Of a stretch of 64,000 nt of DNA, positions 39,393 to 53,900 are shown in pieces. This DNA comes from Sinonovacula constricta. Its lineage: Eukaryota > Mollusca > Bivalvia > Cardiida > Solecurtidae. The notes beneath the pieces are model-generated. The model saw nothing but the letters and a program-made list of their open reading frames with translations, was not told the origin of the DNA and did no database searches. Each line of letters begins with the position of its first letter. The first letter of the stretch is position 1. The position numbers and the translations under genes are program-made. The stretch is taken from the NCBI GenBank assembly GCA_007844125.1, contig CM017558.1, positions 29,894,642-29,958,641 of the forward strand. Direction: 5' to 3'.

Positions 39393-39963
39393 GACGTCAC
39401 ATGATGTTACACACTGGTTGCATTTCAATTGGAGTATCTAAATGACACCTTTGAAAGTGGTCGTTTGTTTACCTTGGAAATCATAAGATGAGTTGCATTA
39501 GATATTGAATGACTCTCGTATATTTGTCAAATTGTCTAGTGCACATACTGTTTCCATCTTGATTGAAAGTGTCAATTGTAGTCAAATTATGCTTTGAGAT
39601 TGTAATTTATCTAATTAATTAATATTTTGTTTATTTTATATATTTTGTGAATTTTGTTCCATATGTTTGTATTTACAACTCCTAATGTTTTATTCTCTGT
39701 ATAACAGGTAATTATATTTATATATATAAATTGAAAAAGAATGCATAAAAGATTTTACCTTTCTTTAAAGCTTGTTTAGGTGACTTTAAAGTAGTTTAAA
39801 GAGCTTTGATATTTTACAATCTTTTTCAGTGTTTGGTTGGTATTTCTGTATATGTATAGTGCATTGTCATGAGTTAGAATTGTTGTTGTACAATTATAAC
39901 TTCTAAACCTTCATAAAACAATACTGGGACATGAGTGTAAACTATTAACCATTGCATTTGCAG

Positions 39964-40083
39964 AAAAAGGGCCACCAAATTCCAAACCACTGACTGCAGA
40001 TTTTGATGACGATGATGATGAAGGGCTTTTATCACTTGATTTAAGTGCTTCTCTGACTGACACATATGCTAGTGAAAAGAAAG
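39964..40083 (+). CDS. DDX11: DDX11-like exon 1 of those seen: acidic N-terminal extension
   Basis: Acceptor TTTGCAG, donor AAG|GTAACT. It enters needing one base from a previous exon and leaves in phase 1, fitting the next exon. It encodes a hydrophilic stretch with a run of five Asp (DFDDDDDEG). It has no Met, so at least one more coding exon must lie upstream. Assignment to this gene rests on phase and position, because I know of no counterpart in human DDX11. Confidence 0.68.
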
Positions 40084-43000
40084 GTAACTTATTGAAAGAC
40101 AAGCTCTTGGCATAAGCTTGGTAACTTATTGAAAGACAAGTTCTTGAAAGGTAACTTATTGAAAGACCAGCTCTTGACATAAGCTAGCAACTTATTGAAA
40201 GGCAAGCTCTTGACATAAGCTGGCAAGTTAAGGAAAGACCAGAACTTGGCATAAGCTTGGTTACTTAAAGAAAGATCAGCTTTTGGCATAAGCTTGTTAA
40301 CTTATTGAAATACCAGCTCAATCTTCGAATTGTGACTCACTATCCTGATGCTCTATGCAAGTAATTTTTTCGTTTCGGGCAAGGAAAAGTTACGAGCAGC
40401 TTGTTCAAGTGAGCAAGAAAATTTAGAAAAAAATGATAGAAGTATGGCCCCCTTTCTAATTCCTATTCTAATTCAGTAAATCCTCGCTAAGAGGGACACA
40501 CCTGTTGTTATTTTTTAAAGTGTCCCACTTAGCGAGGTGGTCCTCTTAGTGGGTTCATAAATATCATACATACATACATACATTTCATGATACGCTGCTT
40601 ATATCTTAAGTTTTAATATTATACTTTCTTTATATTGTATTAATATTCAAGCAAACTTATTGTGTTATACTTGATTTGTTTTAAATTTTGTATGTTTTAC
40701 AGTATTTTTTATAATATTAGAATTTAGTCGTTTTTCACAAAGGTATACTTAAACATAAAAATAGATTTTCTGTATATTATATTTGCTGTAAAAGAAATTT
40801 AACATAAAGTTCAGTACTGATAGAATGTTTTCTGACAATTTTATGCACCCTAAAAAATCAGGAAATGAAAAGACGATTTCCATAATGAAGCTGTAAATGA
40901 AATTTAACATAATGGTCAGCCCTGAAAGAAGAGAAATTTGTTAATAAAACACAAAAAATTTATGCTATTACCTGAGATTTAAAAATTCTATACTTTTTAG
41001 CCAAATTGTGCTGAGATTGACCAGAGCTCACTTAAATAAGAGAGATCTTTTCAAAGAGGGAGTTCTTTAGCAGGTTTTTCTTTGACAACTCAACGTGATT
41101 TGATTGTGATGTTTTGGGCTTAAAAAACTTTTAAAAATCTTCTAACTCAACAAAAGTGACATCAACTACTTGTTAATGTTTTATTTAATGTAAAATTATG
41201 TAACAATTAATGTAACAATTAATGTAACAATTATTTAATAAAAAAAACGCTTATCGCCTATCGATCCCTGTATACTTATGACTTGGTATCAGTTTGGATA
41301 CATTGTCTGTGTAAGGTTAGTTCCACAACTGGTAAGCCCGGTGTCAGGAAAATGTGACTGAGTGTGGTATTATGCCAGGTGTTCACGGCATGCTATACAC
41401 AGTGAAGGCCACACTAAATCTGTTTCAAGTTTTCCGGCCTGGGTTTAAAGCTGAGGTCACTCTGACATGGAGCCAATGCTCTGCTAATTGTCTTGTAAGG
41501 TCTAGTCTCCCTAACTCTTGTAACTGCTAACATTCCACTACAGGCATCCCACTCCACTCTCCAACCCCAAAGCAGCAGGTGGAAGAAGTTGTGGTTAAAC
41601 TTCCAGATGAGTTTCCATTCCCCTTTGAGCCCTATAGCATTCAGCAGGGCTTTATGAGGAGTTTGTACACATGCCTTCAGCTGGGAAAAGTGGGCATTTT
41701 TGAAAGTCCTACAGGAACGGTAAATTCTCTCTCAATATTTCTTTAACAAAAGATTTTCCAAAGAAAACTCTGCTTTTCCAAAGGAAAACTGGTCATTTCC
41801 TCTTTCTGTTCATAAAAGGATGTTACTTAGCTATTTAAATGATATTGTGTTACTCCCCTTATAAGTAGGTAGGTATTTTAAAAATTATGATTTTCCTCTT
41901 TTTCAAGCCATTAAATTAAGAATGGTTTAGCCATTATTTCAGACTGCCACATGCACATAAAATTATTGTTTCAGGTAATAATGGGTAAAAGTACTTGAGC
42001 ATAATGATGCAAACTATCAAATTTAAAATGAAATTGAGAATTCTTTTTACATAAAGTATATGAAAATACTGACTCACAACGGAGATAACTAGTACATTAA
42101 TTTAATTACAAAAATGGGGGATTGATGAGTGTATGCACACTTTTTCTGCCAAGCGTAATTACCTATTTATATCTAAATAGAATTCAGCCATACTCATACA
42201 GGCAGTTTTTCGTTGTTTGTCTCAGTGTATATTGTTAAGATTCAGTGATAGGATCAAGCTTACTGTTACTAAGAGATATAGTACATTTACATTTTATTTT
42301 TCATTCTTTGAATTGGAAATTTTCTCCTTGAAATTGGGACAAAAATATACCTTTGCAATTGGGAACACGATCCATTGTCGGTCTTCAAAATGGGCAAATA
42401 AAAAAGACTGCAATGAAACCCTTCTGTATGTGGTATATACATATGATTGTATTTTGAATACTGATTTCTTTTGCCCCCGAAAATGTTTTACAATTTTCAT
42501 TGAGACATGCTGTTATAATTGTAATTTAAACATGGAATCATCTTGTGGTATTTTTTCATGCATTTTAAGACAGAATTCTCAATGTAGGCAGTACAAAATA
42601 ACTTGTATTGTCTCTGACATATATCAAATGTTGCTGTGTTTGTTCATAAGGTGTTAAAGGTGGTAACCAACAGTTTGGACTAATTTTTTTTTCTCATGCA
42701 ACGCAATAATTTTTTTTATCGTTTTTAAATCATTTTTATCTATCAAAAGATTCCCTGAAATGCTGTTCATTTGTGCTGGTGTCTGAGAAGTTAAGCGTAT
42801 CACCAAACTTGTCGTCAAAGAATTTATTTCCTATCATCGCCATGCACAGTTAGCTATTTGTAAACTCTCGTAACCACTTACTTTTAAGACCAGGTTACAT
42901 GGACCGTTTGGAAAGTCGTGGGTTCAAACCCTGGCTGGGTCAAACCAACGACTTTAAAGTTGGTAGTAGTGGCTTCTCTCATAACACTTGGGGCTAAGGG

Positions 43001-46000
43001 GACAGCATTATGCCCGACTCGTGGGTGTATAATGGACCGGCCGGGTTCAGTCCCTGGGCACCTCATTAGTGCCCCTGTGATATAATGCTAGAAATGTTGC
43101 TGCACAGTATCGGCAAAAATGCTGGATAATCCCTATCCCATAATTTTCTCCAGGGCAAGTCCCTAAGCCTGATTTGTGGAGCATTACGTTGGCTGAAGGA
43201 CTTCCAGGAGGCGCAGAGATCAGAACTGGAGGCACTTTTAGCTGCGAGTCATCAGCGGAACAGGTCAGAATTGCCTGGTATTTTTTCCACTATTTCAATG
43301 GACACCATATGTATCTAATTAACATCGAAAATTGATAAACTTGAATGAATTATTCAGGTTCCCAGCTTTATTGGTAAGTATTTTTCTATATCTTATATAC
43401 CAATTTTTTAAATTTACATCGTTAAATTTTTGTATGTGTTCTTCTAATAGTTATGTTTACTCTGACAGATCAGAAGTGCCTGGTATTTTTTCAGCTATTT
43501 TAAAAGACACCATGTGTATTCCATTCCACATCAACAATATTTTTTATTGTTCTTTTTTTCCTGCCCAAACAAAAATAAATAAAACTACACATGTTTATTC
43601 ATTTTTTCAAATTGAAATGTATGAGACTATTATTTCCCATGTCATTCTTATGGGTAAGTATTTTTATATCCGTTATATAAGTATCCACATTTACATGGTT
43701 AATTTGTTCATTTTTATATTTGTTGTAAATACTTATATTTATATGGTTTATTTGGTATTTTAATAGATGTTGTACACAAAAAAAACTCAGTCATGGCTTC
43801 GGAAGGTCCTTTTTCTGTCTTCAAATACTGTGCTTTAGCCTATATGATCTAGTATGGCAAATGTTTAAATGCTCGAAACAAGTAAAATGAAACGTTTATT
43901 CTTCTTACTAGCCAAAAAAAACCCCAACAACCTTACTTTCGCATTCTTTGCCATAGTCAGTCATGCCAAATGTAAACGGTGTAATTGCTGTTTTTCTGAC
44001 CTGAGGTTTATTCTAGATTTGTGCTGTTCCATCTTACATATGAATGATATTCTTTTTCTTTCCAAATAATACAAAGCTGGCCTTCCTGTCTTTAAATTCG
44101 GGGTTCAGTCCTCGGTTATTGTTATTTACGAATTAAGGGTCACGGACAAAGTAAAGGCATGGCATGGGATAATACAAATGCTTACGTAGCTGATCGGATT
44201 ATTTTGGGATTAATTTAAAATGTTTATGACCCCTAGTGCTTTAAGATTTTTAGAAGTTTTATTACTTTTTGTTTATTCACACTTAAAATAATGTTAAAAA
44301 CTATGGACATACAGCCATTATATATGTCATATAAAGTATGTGAAACGTTATTTGCACCAAATTTGATGATTAAATTCCAAAAAATATATGACTTAAAATT
44401 AACTCAGATAATTTGCTAATTTTCATATATGTTATAATAAATATGAAATGTATGCTCACATTTGCATGATTTATTTGATAATTTGTTTTCATTATGTGCA
44501 TGCAACTTACAAAAATGTTTCTACATTTAGGGAAAGCGAAAAGGAAAATGCCAGTAAAAAGGAAGAAATAGGTAGGTCACATTAATATTTCATATGGTAT
44601 TTCTTAAATTCATCTTTTGAATTTCTTTTTATGTTCTGTCTTTAAGAATGCCATAATTTTTTAATAGTTTTCACAATCTTCACAATACAAAGATAACCAG
44701 ACCTGGTAGTGCAATCCTTAGAGCGTCGGCTCCAGGTACAGGAAACCCCTGGTTCAATCCCTGGTCATGACATACCATAGTCTTTTAGAATGGTAGTGGT
44801 ATAGATCCTAACGCTCAAGCAAATATAAAGGTAGTTCTCCAAGTAACTGATTTACCCTGACCGGACCTGGTAGTGCAAGTGGTAGAGTGCGGCTCCAGAT
44901 ACGAGAGGCCCCAGGCTCGATCCTGCACCGAGACATACCATAGACGTTAAATATGGTAGTGTGGTATAGCTTCCATGCTAATGCTCAAGCAAATATAAGG
45001 GTCATTTCACGACTGGTTGCTTGGTGTTCTGATAATGTGACTGGGTGTGGTATCATTCCAGGTGTTCTGGCATACTATACACAGTGAAGGCAGCACTATA
45101 TCTGCTTCAAGTGGAATACTGTTGGTGGGACGATAAACCCAACAATCAAACTGATCATAAACTCAATAAACAGACAAACAGAACTTCAATTTACTAAACC
45201 ACTTTACCAACATCCCTCTTAAGGTGTGTGCATCCGTATTCAAGATCAAGGTTATATCAAAAGTCATTTAATCTTTTATAACAAAGATAAACTTCTTCAT
45301 AGAGGTGTTAATTTATATTTTAATGTTTTAATTTATTCATAGATTGCCAAGAACATGATTTTATATTTCAGAACTTGATTGGATTTCTGAGTTTAAGTCT
45401 AAACAAGAAACAGAGGAAAAAACGAAGAAGATTAAGGTATAGCAGCATTTTACTATCTTCATCATATTTCACATTTAACTATAATAGGAAATTTTAATTA
45501 ATAAATAATTATATTAAGGCTAAATATTCTGTGTATTTATTAGTCACTTTTTTCTGTATATTTTTTTTTTAAAAGAAATCTGAGACAGCTAAGTAGGTAT
45601 GTTTATTATACTGTCTATTCTTAAGCAGTAGCCTTTTTGTTCTTTTTTTTAAGTTTGCAAAATACTTTCTAGCTAAACTTCAAGAAATGTTTAAAATCCA
45701 TTGTATTTTTGAATAGAAAGTCTTTTGTAGTGTTTTTTATAAGCCTGAAATAACTTTTCCATCTCCAATCCAGACTGCACTGGGCCATTCACTTGTCATA
45801 CATTTTTTACATCAAAAATGCCATTTTTATATTTTTTTAGGAAGAATATGATCAAAGATTGAAGAAAGAGTCAAGAATCACTGCCATGAAACAAACCAAG
45901 ATGAAAGTAAAGAGGAAGGTATGTTTGTTTTATACCTTTGTTTTACTTGTAATCAGTCGATGATCACATGAGTAAAGGTTGTCTGAGTTTAGCAACAGGA

Positions 46001-49000
46001 GTTCATACTTGATCTTGATTCCTTGTAGCATTATAGGTAGAACGTCAGCTCCATGGACTGAAAGCCCAGCATTCAAACTGCTGAGTATCAAAGTTATAAA
46101 ACAACAGTAGATATCAATAGAAGCTTTATATAAATTTACTCGCATCAGCTGTTTAATGCATCATGCTACACATGCAAATGTTTTGAACTGTTGACTGGTC
46201 AAAAGTATGGACTGTTGCCCACTTGTGAAATTGGCCACTGGTGAGGCCATTTTAGGCCTCTGAATTCAGTTTAAAGCTAAAGTAACTTGTGGGGCATAGA
46301 CTTTTCTGAGACAGTTCTCAGCCCCTCACCGCATGTGCTCAGTCTCAGTCAGAGCAAGGACTTTTTATGCGGAGGCATCAAGTGGCTATGGGCTTTAACC
46401 AGACACAAGGTCTGATCTTCCTCCACCAGTAATTAATTGGATTTTGCCAATATGACCATAATTGTGTGTGCAATTTAACTCCGGACAAAGTAAGTTTTAA
46501 GGGATTAAATTAGTTGTTTCAAGATTTTTTTTTGAAAGTGCAAAACTCATGCCCTTTAGTGTCACAGTGACGCCCCCTCCTCTGTGCGCCAACTTTTTTG
46601 ACAAAGGATGTTGTTGAGTACCAAAATCAGTACTTTCCGATCAAGAACTCTGTCATTTTCTTAACAAAAATGTATTGTTTTTACCTGATGTTAACAAGTT
46701 TTTTATGCGCAGAGTATAAAATTATCAAATATAATTATCATCCCCCCAACGGAACAGGGAGAAGGATATTGTTTTGGCTTTGTCCGTCCATCCTTCCATT
46801 TGTCCAGATTATGTTATTGCACTATTTCTTGACAACAGTTTACTGTATTTCAACAAAGCTTTATGGAATCATCAATACCAAAAGGAGATGCACATATCAT
46901 TGGTATGTTCCTGTCTGTCCATTTAACAGAGTTAAGGCCCCTAAATAGTATTTTGTTTCAACACTATTTCTTGGCTACTACTGGCTGGATTTCAGTGAAA
47001 CTTAGTGGAAACGATCAATACTACCGGTAAAAGGAAATGAACATATCATGGGTATGTTCCATTTTGTCCATTTAATAGAGTTATGGCCCCTAAATAGTAT
47101 TTTGTTTCCATGCTATTTCTTTGTAACTACCGATTAGATTTCAATAAAACTTTGTGGGAACTTTTCAATATTAAAAGGAGATGCAGATATGTGTTTACCA
47201 GTTGTGAAGTTTATAAAGCTAGGTCATATTTTACTCAGGTATTTGTTGTTCATTCTGCTCATTATGTTGAGTGCAGTAGCTTCTTTTAATAGTTTGTTCA
47301 AATACGGCAATATAATTGTTATGGTACATATTGCAATGGGCTCTTTCTGTATTGTAATAAATGTCACTTCAAGCAAATCATGACAGCCCTAGTTTACAAC
47401 ATTCTACCATTGTGAAGGCAGCACTATATCTGCTCAAGAGACAACTATCTTGGGATAGATGATTTGACAATATATGGACTAAAAACCAAGGTCCTGGTAC
47501 TACACATCATCATATCAGTTACTTTATGCTATGCTGAAATAACCACAGCTGTCTTAAAATGCACATGGCCATTGAGTTGATTTTTGTATACATCTTGTTG
47601 TCAGTGAAAAATCCCCATTTTTACTTTTTAGCGTTTATTATATTTAATTGTTACAATAAGGACAATCTTCAAATTTAAAAAAACCCACACTGGATCTTTG
47701 ATTTACTAGGTGAGATGAAGGAGATTTCCAATGAACTTGCACCAATTTTAGCTGTCTTGTCGAAGACTATAATATTTTGTAATAAAAATATGAAAAAATA
47801 CTAACATTGAAATTATTTTGGGCTAAGTATGTTATTTTTTTGACTTTTAGACTGAGTAGACTGTAAAAGACATGTGCATTGTCATCAGCTAACCTGTTTT
47901 CAATTATATTTCACATTATTTTAACCATAGATATTTATATTCCTGCTAACATATCTTAATCTTAACCTGATTATTCTCATTTCACTTGTTAAAGCTGTAT
48001 TCGACACCGAATGACCTATCAAGTGTCTGTGTGCCGTAAAACCCCAAAATACCAAAATAATGCAATGTAATCAGAATAATAAAGTCTAGAATAAATTTAT
48101 TCTTGCAGCGAGTCCAGTTGGAGGATGAGTTCGATAGTCTGATGAAAGGTGCCGCCCCTGAGGTCAAGGAGGCGTTCAAGTCTGAGATGGACGAGTTAGC
48201 ATCGGGCACCGGTGACCTTGACACAGGGGATGACGACCTTGTGCTGGCCGAGTACAACAGTGATGATGCAGAAGGGGAGGATAGCGAGGAGGAGGAGAAT
48301 ACAGGAGATGAGCAGCAACATTGTACAAAAGTAAACTATGTTTGTTACTGTTTTGGTATGGTCCTTTTGGTGGAGTTAGTAACAGAGCAGTCATCAACAG
48401 ATAATTCCTCAGCCCCTCTCAATGTGGGTTCTTGTCCCGACAGGGCAAAACTAACATATCTGAGGTATCGTTCATGCAACCTGCATTTAGTTTACTCTAG
48501 ATAATAGTTGGTATCTGACCGTTTGCCTATATCTATGTAACAGTTTCTGACCACTGTTTGGGTTATTGGTGGATAATTTCTGTAGAATAAACAGTTGTTC
48601 TATCCAGACCTTTGTTTGGCGTCTTCGTCCACCAAGTTAGACATTGCTACAATGATGATAGTTGGTCACTGCGATGTATTTCAAAAAACAAAGAAAACAA
48701 ATATTTAGTGGGTGGGGAAAGGCTGAAAAAAAGATCCCCCAAGTTTGAGATTGGGGAAGAAAAGAAAAAATCTGCTGAGTACATACAAATGATCACAGTA
48801 TTTTTACTCTCCCTGTTAAGTAAGCTGAAAGTTGCTGACAGAAAATGTACTTATTATAAGTTATGGCTTTGAAACGTTCATTAAAAAATTTGTATGCAGA
48901 AAGCAATATAAGTTTCCTCACATATAGATAGTTACCACATCAGTGAAGATCCCTTATCTTGGCATCCATCTTTGATTTTCAAGGGGATTTTCAGATGAAT

Positions 49001-50913
49001 TGTATTTAAGCATAATTTTTATTTTCTTGTAATTTCTTTATTTGTGGTCCAAACATTTAAAGCTATACACCTTTGCAAAGCTTTTGAAATTTATATTTTT
49101 ATAATGCAATATTTTTAAAATTAATAAATGCACAAAGAAATAATACACAGAAATAAATAAAATTATTTGCTCATCCTTTAACAAAATAATCAGTGTATCT
49201 TTTTTGGTTGTATTTTTTTACCTTTTAAACTAAAAGATTTAGTTTTGATTTTTAAAATACTTCATAAAAGCTGTTGAAGAGACTGAGAAACAAAAACACA
49301 GTGGTAAGTTTAATACAGCACATATTTCTAGATTTTGGCCTGCATTAGCTTCTGCCTTCAAAGATGTCTGTTTTAAACTGTCTTATCCGTGCCTATGACA
49401 TCACATGGAAACTATCTATTAAATAGTTTATTCTGTGACTAGGGACAAAAAAAAAGATGTTACACAATGGTGTAGAATCTGCTAACATTTACATGAAAAC
49501 AACAACATACTGATGAATTGGATGTTAATCCAAACAAATAAGGAAGGAAAATAAGAATAAATGAAGAGAATTTGTAAGTATACACATGAATTTTATAACC
49601 TCTCGTTAAATGTCAGACCACCCTTTTTTTGCAGGGTCTGCATCAAAAAAGGAACAAATGACAGGTACTTGTATCCCAAACGAATAAAATATTTACAAAG
49701 ACAACACCAGTTATTAAATTATACTTACACTCAAAATGAGGAAACACAAAATGATTGTAAATTGTATATCTATGTTGTATGCTCTTTAATATGACACACA
49801 AGTATCATGTGTAGCTCAATGCATGTTTCTATGTTGTTGTTTTCATTAAATCTCCAAATAACCTTCAGATGATATCATGACTTGAAACTATTGTACTATA
49901 CCTTTTATTTTCAGATCTACTTCTGTAGTAGAACCCATTCTCAGCTGTCTCAGTTTGTAAGGGAGGTAATAAAGTCCCCATATGGTGAAGATACCAGAGT
50001 TGTATCCCTTGGATCTAGACAGGTATTAACTTTTGTTTTTAAATTTAATTATAATACCTCCAGATGCAAAGTATATACATGTTGTATTGAATTCAGTTCC
50101 CTTGAACTGTATCAGTCTGTTAGTTTGTCAGAAGATAAGATTTTTCTGTACTGTTTCTCAGCTACTGTTGGGATTGTGATGAAACTTTACAGGACTGGTG
50201 TGTACCACTTTAATGTGGTTGATATGTCATGACCATATTGATTCTAAATGGGTTGTAGCACTTGGTTTGATAATGGTTCCTGTAAAAAAACCAGTGAGGA
50301 TATTCATCATTATAAGTGATAATTCTCTGTAAAAGAGATATAAGTGACCAAAATAACCCCTTTTCTTTTGAAAACCACACTCTGATACAATCTGTTCTAA
50401 GATGAATCAATGAAGTACATATACCTGAGGAATTTGGTTGAAATTGTAGCCAGAATGGTTGATTTCATTTCCTTTTGGTACTGGCCGCAATAGCTCAGGT
50501 GGTAGAGCGTCGGCTTGCGGTTTGGGAGGTCGTGGGTTCAAACCCAGGCCGGGTCAAACCAAAGACATTAAAGTTGGAAGTAGTGGCTTCCCTCCTAATG
50601 CTTGGGCTAAGGGGACAGCATTACGCCTTACTCATCGGTGTCAATATAATGGACCGGCCAGAGTTCATTTCCTGGGCACCTCATAAGTGCCCCTGTGCTA
50701 TATGATAGAAATGTCGCTGCACAGTACCGGCAAAATGCCGGCAAATCCCATCCCTCATTTCCTTCTGGCACAGCTTTATTATTCATGAAACAATCACCCT
50801 GTAATTGCCATGTTGGAGCAGTGCAAGTCCAGTTTTCCTTATGTAGTTATATCACACAATTATTAGCTTAGCTTGGCATATTTTCTGTAAATAAGCATAC
50901 TCCTTACACATTT

Positions 50914-50953
<40 letters not shown>

Positions 50954-53900
50954 ATATATTGTAGGGTTGATTTGAAAGGCTGCTGTACATGATCTAATAG
51001 GGCAAATGCAGATCTTGCATTTGAAGGTGGTATCTGATGGTTTGTTTATATCAAAGACAATTAATATAACCTGACAGCAGTTTGAAGAGATTTGGTCATA
51101 GTTTCTGCATGAACTCATACACTACCTCAATTGTTAGATTGTATAAATAATGAAACAGTCACTCTTAATCTTCATTCTTTGCTTATTTATGAGTAAGTCT
51201 GACTGGATTTCTTCTATAACTAAATACCGACATGAAAGCAGATTGTCCAAATGATGATACATGATCTCAAAAAGTAAATGGTTATAAAGTAAAAATAGCT
51301 AACTGTGCAGGTGGCTTAGATAGGAAAAAAACATGTTTGTAATGACATGCATGTTATGCCCCACTTTTCACATAGAAGGACATAACAGCATTTTGTAGGA
51401 TCAGGTAACAATAATTTATACGGTTGTGTGAGAAAAAGAATCGTGGCCCAAATGCCGGTTACCACCATTCAATTTTTCATCCTCCAGAGTCGCACTTAGG
51501 TTGATGGAAGTGGAACATATGTAAAACAAAACCCACATAATTTTTAGTTAATTTAGTTATTATTTCTAACTTAGTTTGCATATTTATATTTGTTTTTAAA
51601 AAGCAATTTTTTTTATTTTGTATTTAAAAAAGTAATATTATGATTAGTTTAAATCTGTGCATATTGGCAATGTCAGAGTGTAATTACTGGTAGCATCACC
51701 TTGTCAATTAACATATTGAATACATTTTTTTCAGAATCTTTGTGTTAATGATGCTGTCAGAAGACTCAAGTCGTTGAGTTTGATCAATGACACATGCAGA
51801 GATCTACTAAACAAAAAATCTGGTGAGGAAAATGAAATGTTTGCTTGTTTCTTTTTTGTTAAATCACACTGACACAGTTATGATCCTAATGCAGACGTCC
51901 AGCTTATTATTGGTGGAGGAAAACTCCAGACCTATGTCTGGATAGAACCACTGGGGCACTGCAGGTTAGCTGGAAAACAAAAAAGTTCTCACCCCGACCG
52001 GGAATCGAACCCACGCGGTCAGGGGCTGAGGAGTTTCAAATCAGCGACTCTTGTCGCTCGGCCAGGGGTGCCTCCCTGAAAATGAAATGTACCTAAATCA
52101 ACAACTAATGACCTCGATTTGGGCCACCTTCATATTGAGACTTCTTTTATAGATTCATGTTCTGTCATTTGTCAGCTTGCCATATACCATAAGGTAAATA
52201 GAGGATCTGATATGAGTGGTCATTAGGTATTGAAAATATTAAACAAGTTTCGTATCATTTCAGACAACGAGTTTAATATTTTCAGTACCTAATGACCACG
52301 AATATTAGATTCTATTTATCACATAACTAAAACATCAGCTGTCTTTTGTTTACAATGCATCATCTTTTTATAGGCCTTGACATGTGTAATTCGGTTTGGA
52401 AGAATCCGCACAAAAGATAGTTCCAGTCTTTACTCGACCATTTTCCACACAAAGGGAACAGATTCGTTTATAATATGACTAAAATGTTATCAGTTTAGTA
52501 ATTTAAATGAAATTGTGCAACAAAATGTATAAAACAGCGACAACAAAGTGATCGGGAAATGGCATATATACCACACATACTAAATGACGTCACACTACTA
52601 CAATGACGTCACACTACGATAACTAACTAGTGAGTTACCAAAAATAAAACATGAGTGTTACCTCAAGGTTGCGCGGTAGGTTATGTGATAAAAGGCAATA
52701 ATAAATACTCCAATCATTTGTTCAAAAGGGTAGTATCAGTACAGTAGGAAACTGACTATGATCTGTATTCACTAACCATTCTTAAGCCTAAGTCATGGTT
52801 TAAGCCAAGGTGGCAATTTTCAGACCAACAGATATCATCTTATGAAGTTTCAATCTGATTTTAAGCTGAAAGTAGCAAAGTTAAACTGTCTTGCAAAAAT
52901 ACAGACATGTAGCTTAATACATAATGACGATATTGCGGATTGAAATCCATGACTTGAACAATTCTTACTTAAGAATGGTGAGTGTATAGGGACCTACATT
53001 ATTGATTGAACAATAGAAAACTGATTGTTAAACAATCCACAATAAAATACAACAACAAATATTAAACTGGAACATTTATGCACAATTGTGCCGTTTTAAC
53101 AAAAGTGTTGACAGAAATGTTTATCGACAGAAACTCGCTGTTCCGTCCATGTACACTCCATCCCTAAAAGAGTCCTTTTTAAAAATTTGGCCCCATGCAC
53201 ATTTATTCATCCAAGAAAACTGATACACCTGCTTACAAAGAAAAACTTGCTGTGAAATTTCTTTCCTTCATTAGGTTTTCATGTGATATATGTTAACACT
53301 AGTTTCTTAGGCATAAAAGTTTAAAGCAAAAGTACTTTAAAGTAAGGTCATATAGGTTTTTGACAGTGGGGGGTGGGTAGCTATGGGTTAAAAATATTGT
53401 ATTTGCTTTAAAAGTAAATTGTATAAAAGTCACATTTTCATTATTTAATACCCAGTTTTTTTGTCTGCATTGCAGGCAAGGAGGTGATTGCAGATGGTGC
53501 CAAGAAGCGTCGAACTGGTTCCAACCGCGGTTGTCCATACTACAACCAGGATCGTTTGGAGGACTACCGTGATGCTGCCCTGGTTGATGTCCATGACATT
53601 GAACAGCTGGTTGTTCAAGGTCGTCGCATGAAGGCATGTCCGTACTTCGGTACACGTCTAGCACTTCCTGATGCAGAGGTGGGTTTCATATGGTCTGATT
53701 AACTGTTAAATTTTTTCTTTTATTATGCATTTTTATCATTCTTTGATATGCAAAGATCGGAGTAAAATACTGCCCCTAACAACTCAGTAGGTTAAGATGT
53801 TTACCTTATTATTGCCATCATGGGTATATGTATTGTAAGTTTATGCACCTTGATCCATTGCGATTAACCTGTATTCAATCAAACAAGGTAGTGAATTTGG

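Larger units (their letters stand above)
38003..39520 (-). mobile_element. Mariner-like element with nested SINE, unit E
   Basis: Bounded by TA and inverted ends (right end TGAATGACTCTCG). The segment with the second and third catalytic Asp is open over 153 residues (38463-38924). About 5 bp are missing near 39135-39140 in the N-terminal coding part. Confidence 0.92.

Noticed and set aside
49271..49303. Possible extra DDX11 exon bounded by AAAG and GTAAGT
   Set aside because: Exon 7 ends HCTK and exon 8 starts [10 protein letters not shown], which is the direct order in DDX11. Inserting this segment would split a conserved stretch with unrelated residues.
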